Shown: piece by piece, positions 8,108 through 16,988 of the stretch | Position numbering within the stretch: position 1 is the first letter of the stretch | How the letters are laid out: each line of letters starts with the position of its first letter | Assembly (NCBI GenBank): GCA_013141505.1 | Contig: JABFQX010000051.1 | Location: 1 to 49,144 of the forward strand | Origin: Methyloglobulus sp. | GTDB lineage: Bacteria > Pseudomonadota > Gammaproteobacteria > Methylococcales > Methylomonadaceae | Length of the DNA stretch: 49,144 nucleotides | Reading direction: 5' to 3' | The notes under the pieces: generated by a model | What the model saw: only the letters and a program-made list of their open reading frames with translations | What the model was told of the DNA's origin: nothing | Database searches by the model: none | Made by a program: the position numbers and the translations under genes

Positions 8108-8869
8108 ATGAAGCACATAGAGAACACCGCAGATATAAGACATCAGGAACTTTTTCAATTACTGCCCTGGTATGTCAACAAAACATTGCAAGGCACTGAA
8201 CTAAAAGCCGTTGAAGAGCATTTGTGTGTCTGCCTTACCTGCAAACGGGAGTACCTTCAATTACAAAATCTGGGACAGGCGATTGCTCATGAAGGATCGT
8301 TAGATACTGCAGAGCTGGCTTCCTTTTCACGTCTGCGGAAACGCATACATAAAAGCTCGAATGCAGAGCAGCGCACCGATTTGCCCTCACTACCCCAGAA
8401 TAATCGACGTGCAAGTGATAGCGACATAGCCAACAATGTCAGGCAAATAACATCTGAAACAAACTGGAAAACGTCAAAAAGATCACTTTATCAATCAATC
8501 TCGGCATTAGCGGCTGTCGTCTTGTTATCGGTATTGGCTCCCAGATACGTTGATATTGCTTTAAAACAAAACAATGATTTTCGGACTTTATCCTCTGACA
8601 AACAACAGGCCACCAATGCTGTTCATGAAATCAGGGTTGTGTTTGCTGATGGCATCAGTCAACAGCAGAAAGATGCCATTGTGGCTCGTATTCACGGCCA
8701 CATAATTGACAAACCCACCCCACAGGGGGTTTATAACGTGCAATTAAGTGAGAATATTGGTAGCCAGCAAATTCTCGACCTCGTCGAGACACTCAGAAAC
8801 AACACCGGCGTTATTTTTGCCGAACCTTCCTACGCTTTGCTTTCTTCTACCCATACGGACACTAAATGA
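8108..8869 (+). CDS. Membrane anti-sigma factor with subtilase-propeptide-like outer domain
   Basis: This 253-residue protein has three parts. The cytoplasmic N-terminus carries H38-x3-C42-x2-C45, the zinc-binding motif of zf-HC2/ZAS anti-sigma domains. One membrane segment lies at about 129-150 (ISALAAVVLLSVLA). The periplasmic C-terminus, about 172-245, begins EIRVVFADGISQQQKDAI, passes GVYNVQL, and ends VIFAEPSYALL. That pattern is the one I associate with inhibitor I9/fervidolysin-type subtilase propeptides, whose last strand reads xxAEPNY. It is therefore an anti-sigma factor with a protease-prodomain-like sensor. It overlaps the downstream S8 subtilase by 4 nt (ATGA). AAGGAG lies about 6 nt before the ATG. 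The propeptide call is by pattern only. Confidence 0.82.
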   Translation: MKHIENTADIRHQELFQLLPWYVNKTLQGTELKAVEEHLCVCLTCKREYLQLQNLGQAIAHEGSLDTAELASFSRLRKRIHKSSNAEQRTDLPSLPQNNRRASDSDIANNVRQITSETNWKTSKRSLYQSISALAAVVLLSVLAPRYVDIALKQNNDFRTLSSDKQQATNAVHEIRVVFADGISQQQKDAIVARIHGHIIDKPTPQGVYNVQLSENIGSQQILDLVETLRNNTGVIFAEPSYALLSSTHTDTK

Positions 8870-10170
8870 TGAAGACTTTTTTACTATTGGCCTGTTTTGG
8901 AATGCTATTTTTTTCCGCAATGGCAGAATGTAAAGCGCCAGCCGATGATGAAGGCCCGCTTCACAACATGCTCGATAAGAACAATGCTGACCGTTTGTTG
9001 TTGGTTGCTTTTGCGGACAACACCATCAACAGTGTTAAAGGTAGCGCATCCCCCACTTCTTACAGGCAACGCGGCAGTTACAGTAGTTCGGTTTGGGGCG
9101 AAAGGGTGACCAGCCAGATTGCCAATGATTACGTGCTGGAAAAAGTCACTGAATGGCCCATGACTGAAATTGGTGTCCATTGTGTCGTTTACCAGCTTGC
9201 GGATAAAACATTAATGCAGTCGGTTATTGCCAAGCTGGCAAAAGATGAACGTATTGATGTTGTGCAAAACATGAACATATTTAAAACCCAAGGACACGTC
9301 ACCAACGACCCTTACCTGAAATTACAAACCAATTTGCAGCAAATGCAGATTGATTCTGCCCATGGCAAGGCCACTGGCAAAGATATAACCATTGGCATGA
9401 TAGATACCGGGGTCGATTTGGAACACCCTGATTTGGTTGGGCAAATAAGCGGTAACAAAAATTTTGCCGAAGATATATCCGCCAGCTTTTCATCTGACAT
9501 ACACGGTACCGCCGTGGCGGGCATTATGGTTGCTACCAAAGATAATGCCAAAGGCATTATTGGTGTCGCTCCGAACGCCAAATTGCTGGCGTTAAAAGCG
9601 TGCTGGCCCAATAAAAAAGATGATGTGGAAGCCATCTGCAATAGTTTTACGCTCGCCGAAGCGGTCAATACGGCGATCAAGGCAGGAGTCGATATCCTAA
9701 ACATGAGCCTCACTGGCCCGGATGATCCTTTATTGACCTTGTTGCTCAACAAAGCCATAGCAAAAGGCATTATCGTTGTTGCTGCTGATACGGGTATGCA
9801 ATCAAATCAAAATTTTCCGGCATCGTTAAAAAATGTAATTTCTGTACAAGCAATTAACCCCGCCGCATTACAACAATCCATCACTGCACCGAGCGACAAA
9901 GTGTTAACCACGCTACCTCATGGCACTTACGATTTCATTTCCGGCAGCTCTATGGCAGCGGCAGAAATATCCGGTCTAGTCGCCTTATTGCTGGAAATCA
10001 AACCTGACCTTGACCGTGATGAGATTTACACAATTTTGCAAAAATCCAAGACATCCTCAAAAGACGGTGGCATTGCCGGTATTAATGCCTTTTCTGCTGT
10101 CACGACAGTCTGTGAAACACACTCTTGTGCTCACCCTTTCATAAACTTTGCAGACCTTAATCCGCTGTAA
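8866..10170 (+). CDS. Secreted S8-family serine peptidase (subtilase)
   Basis: The 434-residue protein has a signal peptide (about 1-20, cleavage after SAMA), its own propeptide-like region at about 40-140, and a subtilisin catalytic domain. The catalytic triad is D180 in IGMIDTGVD, H213 in DIHGTAVAG and S362 in SGSSMAAAE. Two departures from the norm are visible. The oxyanion-hole asparagine position (usually AAGN) reads AAD, giving D308, and the block after the serine is SMAAAE rather than SMAAPH. Aspartate at this oxyanion position also occurs in the proprotein convertase PC2, so activity is not excluded. Two cysteines lie near the C-terminus (C416, C421). Translational coupling to the anti-sigma gene suggests they work together at the cell envelope. 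Confidence 0.9.
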   Translation: MMKTFLLLACFGMLFFSAMAECKAPADDEGPLHNMLDKNNADRLLLVAFADNTINSVKGSASPTSYRQRGSYSSSVWGERVTSQIANDYVLEKVTEWPMTEIGVHCVVYQLADKTLMQSVIAKLAKDERIDVVQNMNIFKTQGHVTNDPYLKLQTNLQQMQIDSAHGKATGKDITIGMIDTGVDLEHPDLVGQISGNKNFAEDISASFSSDIHGTAVAGIMVATKDNAKGIIGVAPNAKLLALKACWPNKKDDVEAICNSFTLAEAVNTAIKAGVDILNMSLTGPDDPLLTLLLNKAIAKGIIVVAADTGMQSNQNFPASLKNVISVQAINPAALQQSITAPSDKVLTTLPHGTYDFISGSSMAAAEISGLVALLLEIKPDLDRDEIYTILQKSKTSSKDGGIAGINAFSAVTTVCETHSCAHPFINFADLNPL

Positions 10171-10210
10171 CTGCAACTTAACAAACAGTGTATTTTAGGA
10201 GACTATAAAA

Positions 10211-10879
10211 ATGGCTAGAAGAGGCGACCACAGTTTGGAACAGATCAAAGAAATGATTCTGATTGCAGCGGAAGAATTAGTTGTTGAAAAAGGATTATCC
10301 CAGCTCAGGGTGCGAAATATAGCAGTGAAAATTGGCTATACCGTCGGTAGCATCTACATGGTTTTTGATAGTATGACCGATTTGATTTTGCATATCAAAG
10401 GCAGGGCGTTAGATACCATATCAGAGCAGATGGACGGCATAACAGCGACCAATGCAGAATTGGGGCTGGAAGAGTTGGCGGCTGTTTACATTCGCTTTGC
10501 CAGCCAAAACCTTAATATTTGGAGTATGGTTTTTGAACATCGCCTACCTGAAGATATCGCCATTCCTGTTTGGTATCAACAGAAGGTCAATAATCTTTTT
10601 GGTAAATTTGAAAAGCAATTTTCGTTTCTGTTCCCAGAATCCAGCCCAGCACAAAAAAAGCAAGCAGCTTTGACTTTTCTGGGCGGTGTCCACGGAATAT
10701 GCGTGTTGATGCTGACCACCCCAGTGACTAATTTAAATAGCTTCGATTTTGAAGAAAGCATCAAACTGCTCGTTCAGCGCATTCTTCATAGAACTCAGGG
10801 GAATGCGATGAGCGAAATTCTCCGACCCGATAGCTATGGGGTTGGAAAATCTCCTGTCAGGACGGTTGCTTTGCCTTGA
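10211..10879 (+). CDS. TetR-family transcriptional regulator with WHG-like C-terminal domain
   Basis: The 222-residue protein has a TetR N-terminal DNA-binding domain with its helix-turn-helix at about 33-52 (VRNIAVKIGYTVGSIYMVF). The ligand domain carries FLGGVHGICVLML at 156-168, resembling the WHG-type TetR C-terminal domain with the tryptophan replaced. TTAGGAG lies about 9 nt before the ATG. It follows the subtilase by 40 bp on the same strand and may be the last gene of the sigma operon, or may be independent. Its targets cannot be inferred. A perfect inverted repeat immediately after it separates it from the convergent O-antigen ligase-like gene. Confidence 0.88.
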   Translation: MARRGDHSLEQIKEMILIAAEELVVEKGLSQLRVRNIAVKIGYTVGSIYMVFDSMTDLILHIKGRALDTISEQMDGITATNAELGLEELAAVYIRFASQNLNIWSMVFEHRLPEDIAIPVWYQQKVNNLFGKFEKQFSFLFPESSPAQKKQAALTFLGGVHGICVLMLTTPVTNLNSFDFEESIKLLVQRILHRTQGNAMSEILRPDSYGVGKSPVRTVALP

Positions 10880-10917
10880 TTTTCGATTCATTTTTTGGCT
10901 TCTAAAAGGCAAAGCAA
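10866..10917. terminator. Candidate bidirectional terminator hairpin
   Basis: A perfect 12-bp inverted repeat, TTGCTTTGCCTT and AAGGCAAAGCAA, spans the junction of two convergent genes. Its loop is 28 nt and contains a run of six Ts. The left arm overlaps the end of the TetR gene. The position favours transcription termination from both sides, although the loop is long and no T-run follows the stem. Confidence 0.5.
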
Positions 10918-10922
10918 TCCTA

Positions 10923-12422
10923 TCAAACGGATTTACCCGCAACCTTGAATTGCCTGATAGTCTTTTCCGTGACGTGTAAATAAGCGGCAAGAATACCTGC
11001 AAATGCCCAGTAAAACACCGGTACGTAGTCGATAGAACTTACCGTAGCTATCATCAGCATGATACTAATAACGATGGCAAACAATATACGTCCCATTCGG
11101 ATGAGGTCTACTTCACTTGGCGGGATACGTTTCAAAATAAAGTAACAACGTAATAACAAGACCAGAAATATAGCCACGAACAACGCCAACCCCACAAAGC
11201 CATACTTCAACGCTATGACCAGAAACGAATTCACTAAGTCGATAATACCTTGTCCTTGACGCATGCTTTCCATTTCGGGCGTATCTAAAAACGTAGTGGA
11301 GCCAAACCACGGGTGATGTTTAAGGACAATCATTGATTGCTCAAATAAACGTGCCCGGTAATCAACAGTATCAGCCCTACTGGTGCCAACAAAAGGCAAA
11401 AGATCCAGGAATTTAGTGCCTAAGGGAGTAAAGCTAAGCGAAGCCACCATGGCAATAGCGGCAAAGCTCCAAAGTGTGATTTTCTTTATGGCTTCACGGT
11501 CAGTCCACATGTAGACAAAAATCATACAGGCCGCCCCTACCCAAGGCCCCCGGGACATTGTCGACAAAAGACAGGCCGCGAAAGCGAATACCGCCAGGGC
11601 AAAAATTCGCCGATTTTTTATCATTGGGTTCAGGTAAGTCAATAACCCAAGACCAATGACCATCACATAACCCAAGACTATAGGGCTTTTAAAAATGGTA
11701 GCCGCCCGCAAAGAACCTTCCCGAATGTCATATCCGGTAATCCTTGAGCCAGTCAAGCTAATGTTTAACGCATCAAAAATGTGCCAATGCCTGAGACTTT
11801 CCAAGCAGCCAATCAAGGATAACGGTGCCAAGCCAATCATTATTGCCAAAAATGCTTTGTCTAATTGCGCTTTAGTATCCAGATAGCGGCTTAAGACAAA
11901 ATAAGGCACAAAAATATCAATCAAATCTACCAATATGCCGCGAATTGAATTCGTAAAGGTGTTGTCCCGAAAAGTCATGTAACTGATCAACGCAAGAAAA
12001 AGCACAACATACTTGTCGGATTTTAAAGAAAACAGTTTAGGCTTATTGGCCTTAATTGCCAAACCAAGCAGTAACATGAGTGTCATCATGCGCGGGTAAG
12101 TCAGTGTAAAAATAAAACGCATGCCCCCAAATCCAGGAATATCAACCTTCAGCGTCGGTAGAGTGCACAGTAAAACCAGATAATAGATCACCCTATCACT
12201 AGGTTTCCGGGGAATCAACAAAATACACGTCGCCGCTATAACACCATTAAGCAACCAGAGTGAGCGCGATAAATAGGCCGCAATAACAATGACAAACCAA
12301 ACCAACCGCCAACGATTGAATTCCTGTTTTGTCAAGAATTCCGGCAGTGCTTTTTTGGTGAGCCAGAAGATTAATCCGCTCAACACTAAAACAATAACAA
12401 AGGTATAGATTAACTCGGACAT
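10923..12422 (-). CDS. O-antigen ligase-like polysaccharide polymerase/ligase (membrane)
   Basis: The 499-residue protein is mostly hydrophobic, with around eleven to thirteen membrane segments. It has a large periplasmic loop towards the C-terminal third containing YRARLFEQSMIVLKHHPWFG. The Y-R-x-x-L-(x)n-HPWFG pattern is typical of the Wzy_C/O-antigen ligase family, which join or polymerise polysaccharide repeat units in the periplasm. The STMSRGPWVGA segment before the loop is also characteristic. Substrate is unknown. With the Gfo/Idh and GT4 genes at 17-20 kb it points to exopolysaccharide synthesis, though metal-resistance genes lie between them. Confidence 0.8.
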   Translation of the reverse strand: MSELIYTFVIVLVLSGLIFWLTKKALPEFLTKQEFNRWRLVWFVIVIAAYLSRSLWLLNGVIAATCILLIPRKPSDRVIYYLVLLCTLPTLKVDIPGFGGMRFIFTLTYPRMMTLMLLLGLAIKANKPKLFSLKSDKYVVLFLALISYMTFRDNTFTNSIRGILVDLIDIFVPYFVLSRYLDTKAQLDKAFLAIMIGLAPLSLIGCLESLRHWHIFDALNISLTGSRITGYDIREGSLRAATIFKSPIVLGYVMVIGLGLLTYLNPMIKNRRIFALAVFAFAACLLSTMSRGPWVGAACMIFVYMWTDREAIKKITLWSFAAIAMVASLSFTPLGTKFLDLLPFVGTSRADTVDYRARLFEQSMIVLKHHPWFGSTTFLDTPEMESMRQGQGIIDLVNSFLVIALKYGFVGLALFVAIFLVLLLRCYFILKRIPPSEVDLIRMGRILFAIVISIMLMIATVSSIDYVPVFYWAFAGILAAYLHVTEKTIRQFKVAGKSV

Positions 12423-12663
12423 TCTCTAAGATTGGTTTTTTATACAGGATTGGCATTTTAATGTAACGTGTACTGTTTTGGCTGAAATAAATTGTCCGCT
12501 TCCGAACTGGCTTGCATGACGAGCAAGCCTTATCTTATTGATACCGGAAATGTTCAGTACTATTGCCATTAGTTTGTGGGCACTTTGTTAGGTGTTAATC
12601 GCCGATATGTTTTAAAAAAGACCTGAGCGTTATAGCAAGCAAACGGTTGCCTTTTAAACATGC

Positions 12664-13653
12664 CTAACTCACCTCATTTTTACATTCGCCATCCTGACAT
12701 TGATGTACTTCCACCGTGATATGGGCAAGCCTGGGACTGCCGCCATGTTGCTGACGTGTTTGTGCGTTCGCCAACAAGGCTTTGTAATGTTCAGGGGGCT
12801 GGGGATGATGTGAAACGACTGCGATAATCGCCGCAAAATGGTCCGCACCTAATCGCCAAACGTGTAAATCGGCTACGCGGTTATCGGCATCGTCCTCAAT
12901 GATTTCTTTTATCGCCGCCTTGTGCTTAAGGGCGATACTCTCATCCAGCAATATCGGGCTGGTTTCCTTCATCAAGGAAAATGACCACTTTGAAATAACC
13001 AATGCGCCAACGATACCCATCACCGGATCGAGCCAATTCCAGCCATAATATTTGCCCGAATACAAAGCAATGATGGCAAGTACGGACGTTAAAGCATCCG
13101 CCAGCACATGAAAATAGGCTGCTTTAAGGTTATGGTCGTGATGATGTTCATGGTGGCTGCGCCCTTTGTCGTGATCATGAGAATGCCCGTGCTGGTGCGA
13201 ATCCTTGAGTAACATCGCGCAGACAAAATTAATGAACAAACCGAAGCCAGCCACCATCAGCGCATGGTCAAACTGGATTATGCGCGGCGACAAGATCCTT
13301 TCACCGGACTCAATCAGCATCATCAACGCGACCACGCCCAACGCAACACAACTAGCGAAACCACCTAAAACCCCAACTTTACCGCTACTAAACGCGAAGG
13401 TCTGATCGTGGGCATGTCTGCGGGAATAACGGTAGGCATACAAAGTGATCATAAATGCAGCCACGTGCGTTCCCATGTGCCAGCCATCGGCCAGTAACGC
13501 CATCGAGCCAAACAACACGCCCGCAATAATTTCCAGGATCATGGTCAACAAGGTCAGCACCAGAACCAGCCGCGTCCTGCGTTCGCCTTTTCGGTTAATG
13601 ACCGCGAAATTGTGGTCGTGCCGCAAACGGTTTAGGGTTTCGGTATGCATCAT
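12664..13653 (-). CDS. dmeF: CDF-family divalent metal efflux transporter, DmeF type
   Basis: The 329-residue inner-membrane protein has six predicted membrane segments. Residues in LADGWHMGTH (about 53-63, D56 and H59) and H182-x3-D186 in FHVLAD form the transport site of cation diffusion facilitators. A histidine-rich cytoplasmic loop lies at about 152-173 (HQHGHSHDHDKG). The LADGWHM second-helix motif and the YRYSRRHAHDQTFAF segment recall DmeF cobalt/nickel exporters rather than CzcD zinc exporters; metal choice is inferred. I begin at the ATG at 13653, since the longer frame starts at TTG one codon before. It lies downstream of copB, probably within a metal-resistance group. Confidence 0.85.
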   Translation of the reverse strand: MMHTETLNRLRHDHNFAVINRKGERRTRLVLVLTLLTMILEIIAGVLFGSMALLADGWHMGTHVAAFMITLYAYRYSRRHAHDQTFAFSSGKVGVLGGFASCVALGVVALMMLIESGERILSPRIIQFDHALMVAGFGLFINFVCAMLLKDSHQHGHSHDHDKGRSHHEHHHDHNLKAAYFHVLADALTSVLAIIALYSGKYYGWNWLDPVMGIVGALVISKWSFSLMKETSPILLDESIALKHKAAIKEIIEDDADNRVADLHVWRLGADHFAAIIAVVSHHPQPPEHYKALLANAQTRQQHGGSPRLAHITVEVHQCQDGECKNEVS

Positions 13654-13696
13654 CAAGTTTTCTTGCTATCTCGAAAAGATCAGTGGAAATATGCTT

Positions 13697-14608
13697 TTAA
13701 AACCAGAAATGCACTCCTGCTACAAAACGGGTTTCATCTGCTTTATTGCCTTTAGCCCTCATAATATCAGCGGCTGAACCAAAGGTGCTTGCCCATTCTA
13801 TGCCAATATAAGGGGCGAATTCACGTTTAAATTCGTAACGCAAACGCAAACCGGCTTCGATATTCGATAAACCGCTGCTAACCAAGCGCGATGGATCGCT
13901 GTCACTATAAAAATTGGCTTCGACACGGGGCTGGAGAATGAGCTTTTGGGTGAACAGGACATCATATTCTGTCTCCAGACGGAACGCCGTGCGGCCTTGC
14001 TCGCCCACATAAGCCGTCGCCTCGACATAAATCCAATAAGGTGCAAAACCCTGTACGCCAAAAGCGCCCCAAGCTCGATCAACTCCAGAGCCGCTGTCAT
14101 AACGCACACCCAGTTGCGTATCCCAGTATGCGGTCAGCGCATGTCCCCAAAGGACTTCATTACGGCTGCTCTTGAATGTTCCTTGGTCGATTTCGTCTTC
14201 CGCCCTGACGACCAATTTATTGTAGTCTTGCCCATACCAAGCCTGCCAATCATACGTCATCGAAAAATCGTCCCGTGCATTTACGCCTTCCAAACGATCA
14301 ACAATAAAGGAACCCAAGTAATGCGAGTCCCCCATTACGGGTTTCGACAAACCACTGAAATCATGACCATCGGCATAAGCGTAAGAATCACGGTTATCTG
14401 TCAGTTGTTGACTGCTTTGGCCTGCCTTTAAGCCATGATTTGCTTGTTCCTCACTCTGCCCATTCGTTAAAGGTTTTTGGTGCATCATTTTAGAATGATC
14501 CATGCCTTGGTGGTCATGACCGGACATCATGTCCACTTGGCTAGTTTGAGAATCTTGCGCCTTCGCATTCCCAAACACCGTGATGAGCAATACAAAGGAC
14601 AGTTTCAC
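13697..14608 (-). CDS. copB: Copper resistance protein CopB (outer membrane)
   Basis: From the GTG at 14608 the protein is 303 residues, with a signal peptide KLSFVLLITVFGNAKA at the N-terminus. A Met/His-rich stretch follows (VDMMSGHDHQGMDHSKMMHQ region), then a beta-rich outer-membrane domain ending VAGVHFWF, as in CopB/PcoB. It binds copper outside the cytoplasm together with CopA. The start is uncertain: no ribosome-binding site precedes the GTG. In-frame ATGs at 14734 and 14719 would begin inside or beside a palindromic repeat and place the signal peptide internally. The repeat may have replaced the original start region. It is 43 bp upstream of dmeF and directly downstream of copA. Confidence 0.85.
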   Translation of the reverse strand: MKLSFVLLITVFGNAKAQDSQTSQVDMMSGHDHQGMDHSKMMHQKPLTNGQSEEQANHGLKAGQSSQQLTDNRDSYAYADGHDFSGLSKPVMGDSHYLGSFIVDRLEGVNARDDFSMTYDWQAWYGQDYNKLVVRAEDEIDQGTFKSSRNEVLWGHALTAYWDTQLGVRYDSGSGVDRAWGAFGVQGFAPYWIYVEATAYVGEQGRTAFRLETEYDVLFTQKLILQPRVEANFYSDSDPSRLVSSGLSNIEAGLRLRYEFKREFAPYIGIEWASTFGSAADIMRAKGNKADETRFVAGVHFWF

Positions 14609-14638
14609 AAAGGCATTGGAGTATATTCTATATAGTCC

Positions 14639-14715
14639 TTCGACCCGCTCACCATTTATGCCATTTAAGTACGGAACGAAAATATGTTTATTCCGTTCGT
14701 GGTGAGCGGGTCGAA
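14639..14715. repeat. Palindromic repeat, TTCGAC...GCTC family copy 3
   Basis: Perfect 16-bp arms, TTCGACCCGCTCACCA at 14639-14654 and its complement at 14700-14715, enclose a 45-nt centre containing a second pair CGGAA/TTCCG. The element lies between the copA stop (14764) and the CopB signal-peptide codons, and is open in the CopB reading frame. It shares its core with the other four palindromes. Confidence 0.75.
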
Positions 14716-14763
14716 CCATGAATGGAATAGACATATCGCCCAAAGATTTCTTAATTAAAAAAC

Positions 14764-16572
14764 TCAAGAAACCACCACTTCCCTGAACATCCCGGCATGC
14801 ATGTGGTAAAAAAGGTGGCAATGCCACGGCCAACGACCCAACGCGTCGGCGGTGACCAAAAAAGTGACGCGCTGCGCGGGTTGGACGACGATAGTATGCT
14901 TACGCGCCTGAAACTCACCTTCGGGGGTTTCCAGTTCGCTCCACATGCCATGCAAATGCACAGGATGCGTCATCATGGTGTCGTTGACCAGGATTACCCG
15001 CAACCTTTCGCCATGACGAAAATGAATCGGTTCAGCCTCGTTATATTCCACGCCATCGAAAGACCAGGTATAACGCTGCATGTTACCGGTAAGATGCAAT
15101 TCCATTTCCCGCGTCGGCGCTCTGCTATCAAGCGTTCCGCCTATCGTGTGTAAATCGGCGTACGTCAAAACCCGCCTGCCATTATTTCTTAAACCGACAC
15201 CAGGATCATCTAGGTTAGTACGGGGCGTGTCAACGCGCATATCCACACTGGCACCAAATTCCGTGCTGGCATGATGGACTTGGATGGTTTTTTTGCTGGC
15301 AGTTTTAGCATCAGCCATATCGTGTCCCATCTGGCGCATTTGCTCTGGTGTCATATGGCTATGATCCATGTCTGCCATATCGTGATGCATTGTATGATCC
15401 ATCGCTCCCATCATGTCTGCCATCGTCAGCGGCTGTGCTTTGTCCAGTGCCGGCACAGCCGCCAGTAAGCCTGCTTGCGTTGCCAATGTGCCATGAACAC
15501 AACCAGTCCGATCCATAGACTGTGCGAAAAGCGTGTAAACACTGTGTTCGGGGGTAACGATCACATCATAATTTTCTGCCAAGCCAATTCGAAACTCATC
15601 GACTTCTACCGGATCAACATTTTGCCCGTCCGCCGCTACCACCGCCATTTTGAGACCAGGAATCCGCACATCAAAAAACGATTGTGCCGAAGCGTTGATA
15701 AAACGTAAGCGGATTTTTTCACCCGGTTTAAATAAGCCTAACCAGTTGTCCTCGCTGGTGTGTCCATTGACAAGATAGGTGTAAGTCGATGCAGAAATAT
15801 CCGACAAATCCGTAGGATTCATTCGCATCATGTTCCACATGTGGCGCTTTTCAATAGCGGATCCAAACCCCTCATTAGCAACATCACGAAAAAAATCGAC
15901 GACCGTGGGCTGGTTAAGATTGTAATACGCGCTTTCTTTTTTGAGCTTGCCAAACACCGCCATCGGGTCTTCATCCGTCCAATCAGACAACAACACAACA
16001 TAATCACGATCAGACTGGATAGCTTCGGGTTTCGCTGGTTCAATGACGATAGCGCCATACAATCCGGTTTGCTCCTGCATTTCCGAATGCGAGTGATACC
16101 AATAGGTTCCCGATTGCTGGACTTTAAACCGGTATGTGAAGGTTTTACCCGGTGCGATGCCGTCGAAACTGATTTGTGGAGCACCATCCATTTGGTAAGG
16201 CAAGATAATTCCATGCCAATGGATAGAGGTTTCCTCAGTCAAAAGGTTTTTAACCCGCAAAGTAACGATATCGCCTTCCTGCCAACGCAAAGTTGGCCCA
16301 GGAACTGTGCCGTTTATGGTCGTGGCAATCCGTTCTGTACCGCTAATATTGACAAGTGTGTTGGCAATGGTTAGGTCAAACTCTGTACCGGAAAGAGCAG
16401 GGACAACCTGCGAGGTTGCTTTTGCGGCCTTTAAATAAGGCAATGCACCCAATAGTAAAAAACCATTGAATACCCCCTTGATAAAGGTGCGGCGTGAAGG
16501 ACTGCCCAAAGACGGACATTGTTTTGCAGTTGGTTGCATGGCTTTTAAAATGACAAAAGTGAAGCATGGCAT
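14764..16572 (-). CDS. copA: Multicopper oxidase CopA (copper resistance)
   Basis: The 602-residue periplasmic enzyme oxidises Cu(I) and binds copper. A Tat signal SRRTFIKG is at 26-33. Cupredoxin copper sites are HWHG at 118-121, YHSH at 159-162, HPVHLHG near the C-terminus, and HCHLFYHMHAGM at 584-595, with the type 1 ligands C585, H590 and M595. A Met/His-rich insert around 385-430 (MADMMGAMDHTMHHDMADMD) is typical of PcoA/CopA. AAGG sits 6 nt before the ATG at 16572, which favours it over the ATG at 16539. It is transcribed with copB. A CopRS-type regulator is not in the window. Confidence 0.95.
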   Translation of the reverse strand: MPCFTFVILKAMQPTAKQCPSLGSPSRRTFIKGVFNGFLLLGALPYLKAAKATSQVVPALSGTEFDLTIANTLVNISGTERIATTINGTVPGPTLRWQEGDIVTLRVKNLLTEETSIHWHGIILPYQMDGAPQISFDGIAPGKTFTYRFKVQQSGTYWYHSHSEMQEQTGLYGAIVIEPAKPEAIQSDRDYVVLLSDWTDEDPMAVFGKLKKESAYYNLNQPTVVDFFRDVANEGFGSAIEKRHMWNMMRMNPTDLSDISASTYTYLVNGHTSEDNWLGLFKPGEKIRLRFINASAQSFFDVRIPGLKMAVVAADGQNVDPVEVDEFRIGLAENYDVIVTPEHSVYTLFAQSMDRTGCVHGTLATQAGLLAAVPALDKAQPLTMADMMGAMDHTMHHDMADMDHSHMTPEQMRQMGHDMADAKTASKKTIQVHHASTEFGASVDMRVDTPRTNLDDPGVGLRNNGRRVLTYADLHTIGGTLDSRAPTREMELHLTGNMQRYTWSFDGVEYNEAEPIHFRHGERLRVILVNDTMMTHPVHLHGMWSELETPEGEFQARKHTIVVQPAQRVTFLVTADALGRWPWHCHLFYHMHAGMFREVVVS

Positions 16573-16988
16573 TACAGCCTTATTTCATCATTAACAGCGA
16601 AACAATAACTGTGTAAATTGCTACAAGGCACGGAAAATACGTTTTATAGATCCGGGTTGATTTCCCTTCGACTCCGCTCAGGGTGCGTTCCCTGAGCGGA
16701 GTCGAAGGGTATCGCAACGACTTCAAACATTAAGGCCGGATCAAGTAAGTATAGCCGTCTCAACCCAGAGACCTCAATTTTCAGAAAAAATTGCATTGCC
16801 TGTGCAGAATTGAAGCCCTAAACGCACTTATATCAGGCTACTGATATCGCTTATCCATCTCACTTTAGCATCTATATTTGATGGAAAAACATTAGTTAGG
16901 GCAATACTAACTAAAGTATCATATCGACTTACGATTTGTGCAATTCAAGCCAAATACAGGCAAACATCAGGCTAAAATATAGGGTTTT
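16573..16988. other. Divergent intergenic region between copA and Gfo/Idh gene
   Basis: This 416-bp stretch holds the palindromic element at 16649-16742 and otherwise AT-rich sequence. It must contain promoters for copA and for the divergent oxidoreductase. I could not identify a CopR operator or a clear sigma-70 pair. Confidence 0.5.
16649..16742. repeat. Nested palindromic (MITE-like) element, family copy 4
   Basis: Outer termini GATCCGG and CCGGATC enclose perfect 20-bp inner arms (CCCTTCGACTCCGCTCAGGG at 16664-16683 and its complement at 16690-16709) with a 6-nt spacer TGCGTT. The right flank (CAAACATTAAGGCCGGATC) matches, in reverse complement, the outer part of the element at 5308-5452. 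The two are therefore copies of the same longer unit, and this one has a shortened left side. Confidence 0.8.
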
